A DNA stretch of 33,539 nt from Flavobacteriaceae bacterium (GCA_013001285.1 JABDMU010000059.1:1-33539); one strand, 5' to 3'. Shown: positions 1 through 8,333, numbered from the stretch's first letter. Notes: generated by a model from the sequence alone, not told the origin. A program made the numbers and translations.

Positions 1-5
1 AGATT

Positions 6-1880
6 ATGAAAAAATATCTAATACTCTTTAGCCTATTTTTTTGGGGCTGGTCCTCGGCTCAAACCGATCTTTATGTAGGTCCAAATTCTTATGTGTACTC
101 AAATGACGTTGTACTTTATGTAGAAGATGCCATACAATTGGAGGAACCCACCTCCTATATTTATTTGAGAGGGGATGCCCAACTCATTCAAAACAATGAT
201 GTAAAAAATCAAGATATTGGGCAACTTTCCATTTATCAAGAATCCACTACAGAAATCTATGAATATAATTATTGGTGTTCTCCAGTAGGAGTTGGTATAG
301 ATGGCATATTAAATGCAAATGTACCTTTTGATGTAACCAACGTTTACGATCCAGCTGACGAATTTGATGCATCAAACGTTTTATCCACTCCTTTTCCATT
401 TACAACTGCAAATGATGCGACCCTAACAGAGCGGTCAAGTCGTTGGATTTATAAAATGCAAGAAGCTGAAGGTTATAACGGTTGGGTTCATGTAGGACAA
501 ACCGGAAATGTTCCAGCTGGGTACGGCTTTACAATGAAAGGTGTTCCTACACCACCACCTCCGGGAACCCCAAATAATACGATTGATTTAAGAGGGCGTC
601 CTAACAATGGGACCATGACGATTGCCGTGAATTATGATGGTACGGACAATGAGCCCTTATCAGAACCAAATAATCAAGTGTCAACCTTAACAGGTAACCC
701 TTATCCATCGGCGATAGATCTTAAATTGTTTTTTGTGAATTCAATCAACAATCAAAATAATCTTGATGGCAATATTTACTTTTGGGAACAACAAGCTGTG
801 GGTAGCCATAATTTACAAGCTTATGAAGGTGGATATGCGCTATATACTCCAGGAAATTTAGGTGATCTATTTGATAATGGCAGTTATGCCGTAGGTGTTT
901 TTCAAACTTATAACGGAGATGCGGGGGGAAATGGTGATAACAACGGACTTAGTCCTGATTTTGCCACCAATAGCCAAAGGCGTTATGCTGCGGTTGGACA
1001 AGGCTTCTTAGTGAATAGCGATGTTGGTGGTTCAGGCGGAAACGGTGAATTGTTAAATTCTATGCGTTTGTTTTTTCCAGAGGATTCATCTCCTATGGGT
1101 ACAGGGTCTGTATTTAGAAATCCAGAGGAAGAATTACCTGAAGTTATTGCTATGTCGCATAACGGATTAGACTATATGGATATTATTAACAATCCAACCA
1201 TCATTCCAGAAGTACGGATTCATACAAAAATCAATGATCTGTATTTCCGTGAAAGCCTTATTGCCTTCAGAGAAGGTACAGATTTGAGCTATAATAAATT
1301 TACAGATGCACGTACGGGTTCTCTATTGAATAGTGATGCTTATATGCGCGCTGATGATCATAACGTCATCATAAAGTCAATTGCCTATGATCTCGAATCT
1401 AGGATACCATTTTGTCTCCAAGCAGATGGTGATAATATTCCATTTAACATAAAGGTCTTTAGTGTTACAGATGTAGATGACATTGAGGTTTTTGTGTATG
1501 ATAATATAACTGACTCCTATACCGATATTCGAAATGGAGAATTTAACATTGCTTTATCAGAAGGTGAATATTGTAATCGTTTTGAGATCACATTCTTAAA
1601 TCAAGATACATTGAATAATGACGAAATCGCACTAAATGATTTCATGGTATTTCAAGACAATAACCTTTCTCAGTTAAGCATACTAAATCCGAATGGTCTG
1701 GACATAAACGAAGTTCAATTAATTGATGTCAACGGCAAGGTCATTTTTAAAGCCAATATATTAGAGATTAAAAATGAATATCATTTCAGCACAAAATCAT
1801 TAAGTGTTGGCGTATATCTGGCAACCGTTAGCTTCACCGATCGTAAGGGTTTAAGCAAAAAAATAATTGTAAACAACTAA
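6..1880 (+). CDS. T9SS type A sorting domain-containing secreted protein
   Basis: A 624-residue exported protein. Residues 1-18 form a signal peptide (two lysines, hydrophobic core, likely cleavage before Q19 after SSA). The last ~70 residues look like a type A sorting domain of the type IX secretion system: a short beta-rich module with the pattern VQLIDVNGK, then LSVGVYLATV and a basic KKIIVNN end, which in known cargo is removed when the protein is attached to or released from the surface. The body has no catalytic motif I recognise; it has a proline run near residue 183 and many Asn/Gly/Asp residues, as in surface or adhesion proteins. ATG lies five bases from the window edge, so upstream context is missing. 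A strong terminator follows. The sorting call is fairly sure; the function of the body is unknown. Confidence 0.85.
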   Translation: MKKYLILFSLFFWGWSSAQTDLYVGPNSYVYSNDVVLYVEDAIQLEEPTSYIYLRGDAQLIQNNDVKNQDIGQLSIYQESTTEIYEYNYWCSPVGVGIDGILNANVPFDVTNVYDPADEFDASNVLSTPFPFTTANDATLTERSSRWIYKMQEAEGYNGWVHVGQTGNVPAGYGFTMKGVPTPPPPGTPNNTIDLRGRPNNGTMTIAVNYDGTDNEPLSEPNNQVSTLTGNPYPSAIDLKLFFVNSINNQNNLDGNIYFWEQQAVGSHNLQAYEGGYALYTPGNLGDLFDNGSYAVGVFQTYNGDAGGNGDNNGLSPDFATNSQRRYAAVGQGFLVNSDVGGSGGNGELLNSMRLFFPEDSSPMGTGSVFRNPEEELPEVIAMSHNGLDYMDIINNPTIIPEVRIHTKINDLYFRESLIAFREGTDLSYNKFTDARTGSLLNSDAYMRADDHNVIIKSIAYDLESRIPFCLQADGDNIPFNIKVFSVTDVDDIEVFVYDNITDSYTDIRNGEFNIALSEGEYCNRFEITFLNQDTLNNDEIALNDFMVFQDNNLSQLSILNPNGLDINEVQLIDVNGKVIFKANILEIKNEYHFSTKSLSVGVYLATVSFTDRKGLSKKIIVNN

Positions 1881-1899
1881 CACAAACCAATAATTCTGA

Positions 1900-1935
1900 A
1901 AAGCGAGATGTTTATAAAACATCTCGCTTTTTGTT
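1900..1935 (+). terminator. Rho-independent terminator after the T9SS gene
   Basis: A perfect 14-bp stem (1900-1913 with 1917-1930) around a 3-base loop, followed by a T tract. It starts 19 bases after the stop codon. The T tract at 1928-1933 also supplies the TTTG that would be the -33 element of the next promoter. Confidence 0.9.
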
Positions 1936-1954
1936 TTTAGAAACCCATATTTGC

Positions 1955-1962
1955 TAAATTTG
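1955..1962 (+). promoter_or_regulatory. Bacteroidota -7 promoter box for the DUF2752 gene
   Basis: TAAATTTG matches TAnnTTTG exactly. A TTTG at 1930-1933, about 21 bases upstream, can serve as the -33 element. The start codon is only 5 bases after the box, so the transcript would have almost no 5' leader. Confidence 0.5.
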
Positions 1963-1967
1963 TGCCC

Positions 1968-2249
1968 ATGATGGCACCAGAAGATTACATGATCCCATGT
2001 TTTTGGAAAAAAAACTTCAATATAGAATGTATGGGCTGTGGGATTCAAAGATCATTATCGTTGATCTTTCAGGGCGAGTTCATAGCCGCTTTTAAAATGT
2101 ATCCAGCAATTTACACCCTTATTATTCTTTTCGTTTTTTTGGTGCTACATATTAAATTTCAATTTAAACTGGGTTCGAAAATTTTGTTAGCTTTGTTTAT
2201 CTTAAATGTTTCAATTATCATCATCAGTTATTTATTAAAAATCACTTAA
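1968..2249 (+). CDS. DUF2752 family small membrane protein
   Basis: About 93 residues. The N-terminal part carries the C-x-G-C-G-x-Q-R motif (CMGCGIQRS) and a preceding CFWKK segment, characteristic of DUF2752 proteins. Two hydrophobic segments follow (around residues 40-60 and 65-90), so it sits in the inner membrane. Its role is not known. The reading frame is open back to a GTG at 1962, but that GTG is part of the -7 box, so ATG at 1968 (or 1971) is the likelier start. It is 5 bases from the next gene and probably cotranscribed with it. Confidence 0.8.
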   Translation: MMAPEDYMIPCFWKKNFNIECMGCGIQRSLSLIFQGEFIAAFKMYPAIYTLIILFVFLVLHIKFQFKLGSKILLALFILNVSIIIISYLLKIT

Positions 2250-2254
2250 TCACC

Positions 2255-2590
2255 ATGGAAAAACAAACTTTACCAAATTCGACCCTTGTATTAGTTATGG
2301 GTATTTTATCAATTGTAGGATGCTGCTGTTATGGACTACCCGGACTTATTTTCGGAATTGTGGCCATCATTGTTGGCAGTAAAGCTACCAAAACCTATAA
2401 AATGGCCCCTGAAAACTATAAAGGCTACGAAAATGCAAAAGCTGGTAAAATAATGGGTATTATTGGACTAGTTCTGAGTATCCTATTCATTTTATGGATA
2501 TTTTGGGCGATCGCATTCTTTGGATGGGAAGCGCTTCAAGATCCGGAATTGCTAAGAGAAAAAATGGAAGAAATGCAACGCAATGGATAA
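2255..2590 (+). CDS. CCC-motif membrane protein (DUF4190-like)
   Basis: A 111-residue protein with two hydrophobic hairpins (about residues 8-42 and 65-92). The first contains three consecutive cysteines (VGCCCYGLPG), the hallmark of a small Bacteroidota membrane protein family. Between the helices is a Lys/Tyr-rich loop with YKGYENAKAGK, and the C-terminus is a short charged tail. Proteins of this build usually have both ends in the cytoplasm. No function is known. It follows the DUF2752 gene by 5 bases and is closed by a strong terminator, so the two form a short operon of small membrane proteins. Confidence 0.8.
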   Translation: MEKQTLPNSTLVLVMGILSIVGCCCYGLPGLIFGIVAIIVGSKATKTYKMAPENYKGYENAKAGKIMGIIGLVLSILFILWIFWAIAFFGWEALQDPELLREKMEEMQRNG

Positions 2591-2610
2591 TACCATCTGC
2601 AAACAAAATA

Positions 2611-2640
2611 AAAAAGCGACCTCATGGGTCGCTTTTTTTT
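2611..2640. terminator. Bidirectional terminator between convergent genes
   Basis: Stem 2611-2621 with 2627-2637 (core GCGACC/GGTCGC, 11 bp), 5-base loop, flanked by A5 on the left and T8 on the right. It can end transcription from the CCC-motif gene on the plus strand and from the ornithine aminotransferase on the minus strand. Confidence 0.85.
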
Positions 2641-2658
2641 ATAATGATGAACTTCAAT

Positions 2659-3936
2659 TTATTCGAATTCCTTTAAGGTTTTAATAATAATAGATACACA
2701 TTCTAATAACTGCTCTTCAGTCATGACCAACGGAGGCGCAAATCGGATAATATTACCATGTGTTGGTTTCGCCAATAGGCCATTATCTCTCAATCGTAAA
2801 CAAATATTCCAAGCTGTATCGCTATCCTCATCGTCATTGATCACAATAGCATTTAATAATCCTTTTCCTCTTACCAGCTCTACCAATTTGCTTTTAGAAA
2901 TATATGTGTTAAGTTCAGCTCTAAATAACTTTCCAAGATATTCGGCATTTTCTGATAGCTTCTCATCTCTTATAACTTCCAAAGCTGCAATTGCAACAGC
3001 TGCTGCAATTGGATTTCCTCCAAAGGTGCTTCCGTGATTACCGGGTCTGATGACGTTCATGATCTCATTGCTCGCCAAAACCGCAGAAACTGGGTAAACA
3101 CCGCCGCTCAATGCCTTTCCTAAAACCAATATGTCTGGTTTCACCTCTGGTGTACCTGAACAATTTTTGTCAGGACAATCACAATTACCACATGAGGCTA
3201 ATAATCTTCCTGTTCTTGCTATTCCCGTCTGTACTTCATCTGCGATGAACAATACATTATATTTTTCACACAATGCCTTCGCCTTAGCTAAATAACCTTC
3301 ACTTGGCACATAAACTCCAGCTTCACCTTGAATAGGTTCTACTAGAAATCCAGCTACATTTGGATTTGTCTCTAATGTTTCCTCTAATGCTTCAAGATTG
3401 TCATATTCAATTTTGATGAATCCTTGAGTATAAGGCCCAAAGTTCTTTCTGGCAACAGGATCATTGCTAAAGGAGATGATCGTCGTTGTGCGTCCATGAA
3501 AATTATTTTTGCAAACAACAATTTGAGCTTCATTTAAATCAATACCTTTAACTTCATAAGCCCATTTTCTGCAGACTTTTAATGCGGTTTCAACGGCTTC
3601 TGCTCCTGAGTTGATAGGAAGCAACTTATCAAATCCGAAAAACTCCGTGGCGAACTTTTCATATTTACCAAGCATATCATTATAAAATGCTCGTGATGTT
3701 AAAGTTAAACGCTGTGCTTGTTCGGTTAAGGCCTTGACGATCTTAGGATGACAATGTCCTTGATTTAAGGAAGAATATGCCGATAAAAAATCATAATACT
3801 TTTTGCCTTCAACGTCCCATACATAAACACCCTCACCCCTACTTAATACTACAGGAAGGGGATGATAATTCTGTGCGCCATATTTGTTTTCTAACGCCAT
3901 CGCTTCTTGCGATGAAATGTGGTCTAAAACAGCCAT
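2659..3936 (-). CDS. rocD: Ornithine--oxo-acid transaminase
   Basis: A 425-residue cytoplasmic PLP enzyme of class III aminotransferases that moves the delta-amino group of ornithine to 2-oxoglutarate, giving glutamate-5-semialdehyde (arginine/ornithine catabolism and proline formation). Visible landmarks: [12 protein letters not shown] (about 109-120), HGRT at 147-150, the PLP-phenol-binding DEVQTG at 233-238, and the Schiff-base lysine K274 in [10 protein letters not shown]. Length is a little above the ~400 usual because of a cysteine cluster (C249, C252, C254, C259) just before the active lysine. No other arginine-pathway gene is next to it. It converges on the small membrane-protein operon with a shared terminator. 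The family call is firm. Confidence 0.95.
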   Translation of the reverse strand: MAVLDHISSQEAMALENKYGAQNYHPLPVVLSRGEGVYVWDVEGKKYYDFLSAYSSLNQGHCHPKIVKALTEQAQRLTLTSRAFYNDMLGKYEKFATEFFGFDKLLPINSGAEAVETALKVCRKWAYEVKGIDLNEAQIVVCKNNFHGRTTTIISFSNDPVARKNFGPYTQGFIKIEYDNLEALEETLETNPNVAGFLVEPIQGEAGVYVPSEGYLAKAKALCEKYNVLFIADEVQTGIARTGRLLASCGNCDCPDKNCSGTPEVKPDILVLGKALSGGVYPVSAVLASNEIMNVIRPGNHGSTFGGNPIAAAVAIAALEVIRDEKLSENAEYLGKLFRAELNTYISKSKLVELVRGKGLLNAIVINDDEDSDTAWNICLRLRDNGLLAKPTHGNIIRFAPPLVMTEEQLLECVSIIIKTLKEFE

Positions 3937-4080
3937 TTTAAAAAAATTAAATTGTGAATAAAATAACCATTCCTACTGTACCTTTTTCCTTTCGAAGTAT
4001 CGAAAATTCAGCGTGGGAGAGAAATCATCCCTTAGAACATGCAAAATAATAAATATTCATTGCTATTAATAATGTTTTAG

Positions 4081-4449
4081 CTACATTTTTCCAGCTAAAG
4101 AAGAAACTTGTAATTCCAAACGTTTGATTTCTCTGATCAACGCATTCTTATCCATTTGCATCCAAGCGAAGATCTTCATCATACTTACAGCTAATAGAAA
4201 CACTATGCCGCCAATACCCCATTTGATCAGGTCGTTGGTCACCTCAGTATCGAAAAACTGTACAGTACAATATACGGCGAGTCCAAAGAAAACTAGGGTC
4301 ATAATATTCATTAAAATGATGATCCATTTATTCTTCCCTGAAAAAATTCCTAACATCATTTGTAATACATTTTGTTCTTCTAATTCATCATAGAATTTCG
4401 CTTCCTCTTGAGTTAAGGTTTCTTTAATTAATTGATCGATGTCTTCCAT
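4081..4449 (-). CDS. DUF6768-like membrane protein, possible sigma-factor partner
   Basis: About 122 residues (126 if the upstream ATG at 4461 is used). An acidic N-terminus (MEDIDQLIKETLTQEEAKFYDELEE) precedes two membrane segments (about residues 45-65 and 78-95), and the tail is an amphipathic helix likely to form a coiled coil (LIREIKRLELQVSSL). The gene directly follows the ECF sigma factor; the upstream ATG at 4461 overlaps the sigma gene by 11 bases, while ATG 4449 begins just past its stop. A cytoplasmic helix followed by TM segments next to an ECF sigma factor suggests an anti-sigma-like role, but I see no zinc motif or FecR domain, so this is inference. Confidence 0.75.
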   Translation of the reverse strand: MEDIDQLIKETLTQEEAKFYDELEEQNVLQMMLGIFSGKNKWIIILMNIMTLVFFGLAVYCTVQFFDTEVTNDLIKWGIGGIVFLLAVSMMKIFAWMQMDKNALIREIKRLELQVSSLAGKM

Positions 4450-4450
4450 A

Positions 4451-5008
4451 TTAGTTTTCATAAGTTCTAGATTTTAAATGTTGTTTTAATTTTTCTCGTG
4501 CATGAAACAATCTTGATTTTGTTGTTCCTATAGAAATGTCTAATAAATTTCCAATTTCTTTGATCGAATAGTTTTCAGTATAAAATAATTTTATGACCTG
4601 TTGTTGTTGTATGGGTAAACTTCCAATCGCTTCTAATAAATTTAGTTTTAAAATTTCGCTATTCTTATTCGGTTCCGATGCCATTAATGATCTATGATCT
4701 TTTGCATAAGATTTATAGTTTTCACTATCTCGAGCCGATTTTCTAATCACATCCAAAGATTTCGAATATACAATTCGTAAAGCCCATGATCCAAACCTCT
4801 GTGGATCGTGTAGATCGGATATTTTCACCATTATGGTTTGCCATGTTTCCTGAGCTATATCCTTGGCTAACTCCGAATCCTTAAGTATCCAATGCGCTTT
4901 TTTACAAAAAGTAAGGTGCCAACGTCGGACCAGTTCGGCAAGTGCCAGATCGTTTCCAGATTGATATGCCTTAACCAATTCGGCATCTTTATGTTTATCT
5001 GTTTTCAC
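4451..5008 (-). CDS. ECF-type RNA polymerase sigma factor
   Basis: A 185-residue sigma-70 family protein with only regions 2 and 4. Region 2 spans about residues 20-90 and includes AKDIAQETW and the RFGSWALRIVYSKSLDVIRK stretch that contacts the -10 element; region 4 (about 125-178) has LPIQQQQVIKLFYTENYSIKEI and the helix-turn-helix LLDISIGTTKSRLFHAR. The start is GTG at 5008; in-frame upstream codons run into a stop without another start. A ten-codon ATG ORF on the same strand begins 19 bases upstream and runs across this GTG in another frame. It is followed by, and overlaps, a small membrane protein. Which genes it controls cannot be read from the window. Confidence 0.92.
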   Translation of the reverse strand: MKTDKHKDAELVKAYQSGNDLALAELVRRWHLTFCKKAHWILKDSELAKDIAQETWQTIMVKISDLHDPQRFGSWALRIVYSKSLDVIRKSARDSENYKSYAKDHRSLMASEPNKNSEILKLNLLEAIGSLPIQQQQVIKLFYTENYSIKEIGNLLDISIGTTKSRLFHAREKLKQHLKSRTYEN

Positions 5009-5150
5009 CTGAGATTGGTTTGGTCATTTTAATTGGTGATTTCCTAACTGCTTTATACTTTAAAGACGTCGGTATTTAAAAAAGGTTCAATTCTTTTGAA
5101 GTTTCCTAAAGATAATTTAAATAATTGTCCTAACTATTTACGCCGATTGT

Positions 5151-5158
5151 TATTTTTG
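5151..5158 (+). promoter_or_regulatory. Bacteroidota -7 promoter box for rlmD
   Basis: TATTTTTG fits TAnnTTTG exactly; TTG at 5125-5127 is a possible -33 element 23 bases upstream. The rlmD ATG is at 5163, only 4 bases after the box, where the transcription start itself would be expected. Confidence 0.5.
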
Positions 5159-5162
5159 CCCA

Positions 5163-6572
5163 ATGGCAAGAAAAAATAGAAAACAGGTTTTTACGAATGT
5201 TGAAGTTATTGACGCAGGCGCAAAAGGTAAAACAGTTGCCAAGGCGCCTGACGGAAAGGTGATCTTTTTATCTAATGCAGTTCCTGGAGATGTCGTAGAT
5301 GTACAGACATTTAAAAAAAGAAAAGCCTTCTATGAAGGAAAAGCCATAAATTTTCATAAGCTTTCTGATAAACGTACAGAGCCAAAATGTGAGCATTTCG
5401 GAACATGTGGTGGTTGCAAATGGCAACATATGGCTTATGAACATCAGCTTTATTATAAGCAAAAAGAAGTTGAAAATAATCTCATTCGTATTGGCCATCT
5501 CGAATTACCTGAAAGCACGCCAATAAAAGGTTCTGAAGCGCAATATTTTTATAGGAATAAAATGGAATTTTCCTTCAGTGATAGCCGTTGGCTTACCTTG
5601 GAAGAAATTCAATCTGATAAAGATCTGGGCGATAAGAATGCTCTGGGCTTCCATATACCTGGCATGTGGGATAAAATCTTGGATGTTAAAAAATGTTGGC
5701 TACAGGAAGATCCTTCCAATGCCATTAGAAATGAGGTAAAAAGTTACGCGATAAAAAATGATCTGGAATTTTTCAATACAAGAAATCAATCTGGATTGCT
5801 TCGCACTTTAATGATCAGAACCACAAGCACCAAAGAGATCATGATACTCATTCAGTTTTATAATGATGATCTTAACAAGCGTGAAGCGCTTCTTGAGCAT
5901 TTAAAACAATCCTTCCCCCAGATCACCTCCTTACAATACGTTATCAATCAAAAAGCTAACGATACCATTTATGATCAGGATGTGATCTGTTACGCTGGAC
6001 GCGATCATATTTTTGAAGAAATGGAAGGGCTAAAATTTAAGATCAACGCAAAATCGTTTTACCAAACGAATTCTGATCAAGCCTATGAACTTTATAAAAT
6101 TACACGTTCATTTGCCGAACTTAAAGGCGATGAATTGGTTTATGATCTTTACACCGGAACCGGAACAATTGCACAATTCATAGCTAAAAATGCGAAAAAA
6201 GTGATCGGTGTTGAATCTGTTCCAGATGCTATTGAAGCGGCTAAGGAAAATGCACAATTAAACGGCATTAAAAACGTTGAATTTTTTGTAGGTGATATGA
6301 AATCCGTTTTTAATGATGACTTCATTGCTACAAATGGTGTGCCTGATGTGATCATTACTGATCCTCCTAGGGATGGCATGCACAAAGATGTGGTTCAACA
6401 AATCCTAAATATCGCTCCCAAAAAAGTCGTTTATGTAAGTTGTAATAGCGCAACACAAGCACGTGATCTTGAATTAATGAATGCTAATTATAAAATAACG
6501 AAGGTACAAGCTGTTGATATGTTTCCACAAACGCATCATGTCGAAAATGTTGTACTTTTGGAAAAAAGATAG
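5163..6572 (+). CDS. rlmD: 23S rRNA (uracil-1939-C5)-methyltransferase
   Basis: A 469-residue SAM-dependent RNA methyltransferase of the TrmA/RlmD/RumA family. Order of parts: an N-terminal TRAM-like beta-barrel (about 8-65); an iron-sulfur site formed by C76, C82, C85 (EHFGTCGGCKW) and C178 (DVKKCW); a central region; and a C-terminal Rossmann domain with YDLYTGTGTIAQFIA (SAM loop), TDPPRDGMH and the catalytic cysteine C427 in YVSCNSATQARDL. The full four-cysteine set supports RlmD-type enzymes. Some Bacteroidota homologues modify other uridines, so the exact site is inferred. It heads a plus-strand group whose next gene starts 3 bases after its stop. Confidence 0.93.
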   Translation: MARKNRKQVFTNVEVIDAGAKGKTVAKAPDGKVIFLSNAVPGDVVDVQTFKKRKAFYEGKAINFHKLSDKRTEPKCEHFGTCGGCKWQHMAYEHQLYYKQKEVENNLIRIGHLELPESTPIKGSEAQYFYRNKMEFSFSDSRWLTLEEIQSDKDLGDKNALGFHIPGMWDKILDVKKCWLQEDPSNAIRNEVKSYAIKNDLEFFNTRNQSGLLRTLMIRTTSTKEIMILIQFYNDDLNKREALLEHLKQSFPQITSLQYVINQKANDTIYDQDVICYAGRDHIFEEMEGLKFKINAKSFYQTNSDQAYELYKITRSFAELKGDELVYDLYTGTGTIAQFIAKNAKKVIGVESVPDAIEAAKENAQLNGIKNVEFFVGDMKSVFNDDFIATNGVPDVIITDPPRDGMHKDVVQQILNIAPKKVVYVSCNSATQARDLELMNANYKITKVQAVDMFPQTHHVENVVLLEKR

Positions 6573-6575
6573 GCC

Positions 6576-7121
6576 TTGAAGAAACTCAAATTATTAATTT
6601 ATCCTTTTTTATTTGTCTCAATAATCACCTTGAGCTGTGAAAAAGATGATATCTGCGCCGAAGGCACACCTACAACTCCAGAAATGATCATTAGATTTTA
6701 TGATCTAGCCAGCCAAAATGAAACCAAGACAGTATCCCAACTGTACGCTTATGCACTGGATGACAGCAATAATGTGATCAATATCAATGGTTTGTCTATC
6801 GCTTCACGTGATTCTTTAGGTATTCCACTGCGAACAGATGACAATTCTACCCGATTTGTCCTGCATCAGGATTTTGATATCGATGATAATGACACGCCAG
6901 AAGACACATCTGATGATATTGTTTTAGGAAATCCAGACGTGATCACCGTAAATTATGAACGGGAAGATGTTTATGTATCAAGAGCATGCGGATTTAAAAC
7001 CATATTCAATAATATCAGTTTTGAAGTCGAGCTTGACGGTGATAATTGGATCATTAATTCAGAAATAACCAATGCCAATGTTGACAACGAAAATAGCGCT
7101 CATGTTAAAGTATTCCATTAG
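6576..7121 (+). CDS. DUF6452 family lipoprotein
   Basis: A 181-residue protein with TTG start (TTG AAG AAA), 3 bases after the rlmD stop. Residues 1-20 are a lipoprotein signal peptide; the lipidated cysteine is probably C21 in LSCEKDD. The residues after the cysteine, Glu-Lys-Asp-Asp, fit the K-(D/E)2 lipoprotein export signal described in Flavobacteriia, suggesting that the protein is moved to the outer face of the outer membrane. The mature part is beta-rich and acidic with no catalytic motif, and has a second cysteine in RACGFKTIFN (about residue 139). It overlaps the DUF6048 gene by 20 bases; the two families commonly appear together after rlmD in this group. Function unknown. Confidence 0.82.
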   Translation: MKKLKLLIYPFLFVSIITLSCEKDDICAEGTPTTPEMIIRFYDLASQNETKTVSQLYAYALDDSNNVININGLSIASRDSLGIPLRTDDNSTRFVLHQDFDIDDNDTPEDTSDDIVLGNPDVITVNYEREDVYVSRACGFKTIFNNISFEVELDGDNWIINSEITNANVDNENSAHVKVFH

Positions 7122-7803
7122 TTTTTTCGCTCTTTTGTTTTTTCCATTTTCTGCTATGGCTCAAAATGAGAATGCTGTACAGGATTCAATTACCTTTCAG
7201 GAAAAATATGGTCTGCGAATAGGTGGCGATCTGAGCAAGATTGTTAAAACGGTCATTGATGATAACTATACTGGTTTCGAATTAAATGGCGATTATAGAA
7301 TATCGAAACGCCTTTATGTGGCTGGTGAAATTGGAACTGAAGAAAAGACTACAACCACACCTTTTTTAAATTCTACGGCAAAAGGAAGCTATTTTAAAGG
7401 TGGTGTCGATTTTAATTTATATCGAAACTGGTTTGGTATGGATAATATGATCTATAGTGGCTTTCGCGTTGGTGCGAGTACCTTTACCCAAACGCTCAAT
7501 AGCTATACCGTTTTTAATACCAATCAAACCTTTGAACAGCCAACAATTACCGAAGGTCGTGACTTTTCTGGGCTATCTGCTCTTTGGGGAGAATTGATCA
7601 TTGGAATTAAAGCCGAAACCTTTAACAATTTGTTCCTTGGGCTCAACGTACAATTCAAAGGGCTCATCTCAGAAAAAGAACCTGATAATTTTGAAAATAT
7701 CTACATTCCTGGATTCAATCGCACCTATGATAGCGGGAGTTTTGGGATTGGTTTTGGATATAATATTTCCTACCTTATTCCATTATATAAAAAGGATAAA
7801 TAA
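7102..7803 (+). CDS. DUF6048 family outer-membrane-type protein
   Basis: About 233 residues from ATG 7102, which begins a clear signal peptide (MLKYSISFFALLFF...AMAQ, cleavage before Q). The frame stays open to ATG 7072, but the extra ten residues would spoil the signal peptide. The mature protein has alternating beta-strand patterns with aromatic ends (YFKGGVDFNLYRNWF, FGIGFGYNISYLI) and a final hydrophobic strand, as expected of an outer-membrane beta-barrel. It overlaps the lipoprotein gene upstream by 20 bases and its stop codon shares one base with the next ATG, so the three genes are very likely translated from one message. No enzymatic motif is seen. Confidence 0.8.
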   Translation: MLKYSISFFALLFFPFSAMAQNENAVQDSITFQEKYGLRIGGDLSKIVKTVIDDNYTGFELNGDYRISKRLYVAGEIGTEEKTTTTPFLNSTAKGSYFKGGVDFNLYRNWFGMDNMIYSGFRVGASTFTQTLNSYTVFNTNQTFEQPTITEGRDFSGLSALWGELIIGIKAETFNNLFLGLNVQFKGLISEKEPDNFENIYIPGFNRTYDSGSFGIGFGYNISYLIPLYKKDK

Positions 7804-8327
7804 TGGATAAAGAAGTCATTTCAGACTTGATCGATGAAAAGCATCAGACCTTGATAAAGTGGTTAAAAGATCAAGATGATGACAAATGGATGCAAGGCCC
7901 TGAAGGTAAATGGACAACTGGTCAGCAGGCTCTACACCTACTGCAAAGCATCAAGCCTTTAAACAATGCGTTGAGTCTTCCAAAATTTATTCTCAAGTAT
8001 AAATTTGGCACTTCTAATCGAGACGTTCGTGAATATGAAACGGTGGTTAAAAGATATCAAGAGAGATTGGTAGATGCTCAAGGAAAAACATTCAAAGGTT
8101 CACAAAACATGAAGATCCCTAACTTGAACGACAAAGCCTTTATTTTAAATCGCTTAACCATTGAAAGCAAAAAACTTCAGTATAAAACCAAAAAATGGAA
8201 GGATAAAGATCTCGATAATCTTATCTTACCTCATCCATTGATGGGGAAAATGCCAGTGCGCGAACTTTTAATGTGGACGTCTTATCATGTAGAGCATCAC
8301 ACCCAGTCCTTAAAAGAAAATTATTAA
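7803..8327 (+). CDS. DinB-like four-helix protein
   Basis: A 174-residue cytoplasmic helical protein. It has the DinB/YfiT layout: a histidine in the second helix (QQALHLLQS, about residue 46) and a C-terminal HxxxH (SYHVEHHTQSL, near residues 160-165), the residues that hold a divalent metal in this family. The typical N-terminal part (DLIDEKHQTLIKWL, then WTTGQQALHLL) is present. DinB-like proteins include thiol transferases and many of unknown function; nothing here picks a substrate. The ATG overlaps the upstream stop codon by one base (TAATG), so translational coupling with DUF6048 is likely, though a functional tie is not obvious. Confidence 0.8.
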   Translation: MDKEVISDLIDEKHQTLIKWLKDQDDDKWMQGPEGKWTTGQQALHLLQSIKPLNNALSLPKFILKYKFGTSNRDVREYETVVKRYQERLVDAQGKTFKGSQNMKIPNLNDKAFILNRLTIESKKLQYKTKKWKDKDLDNLILPHPLMGKMPVRELLMWTSYHVEHHTQSLKENY

Positions 8328-8333
8328 TAATTC

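Noticed and set aside
1851-2048. 65-codon minus-strand open frame crossing the first terminator
   Set aside because: It would run through a perfect terminator hairpin and a promoter, and its product looks like no protein family.
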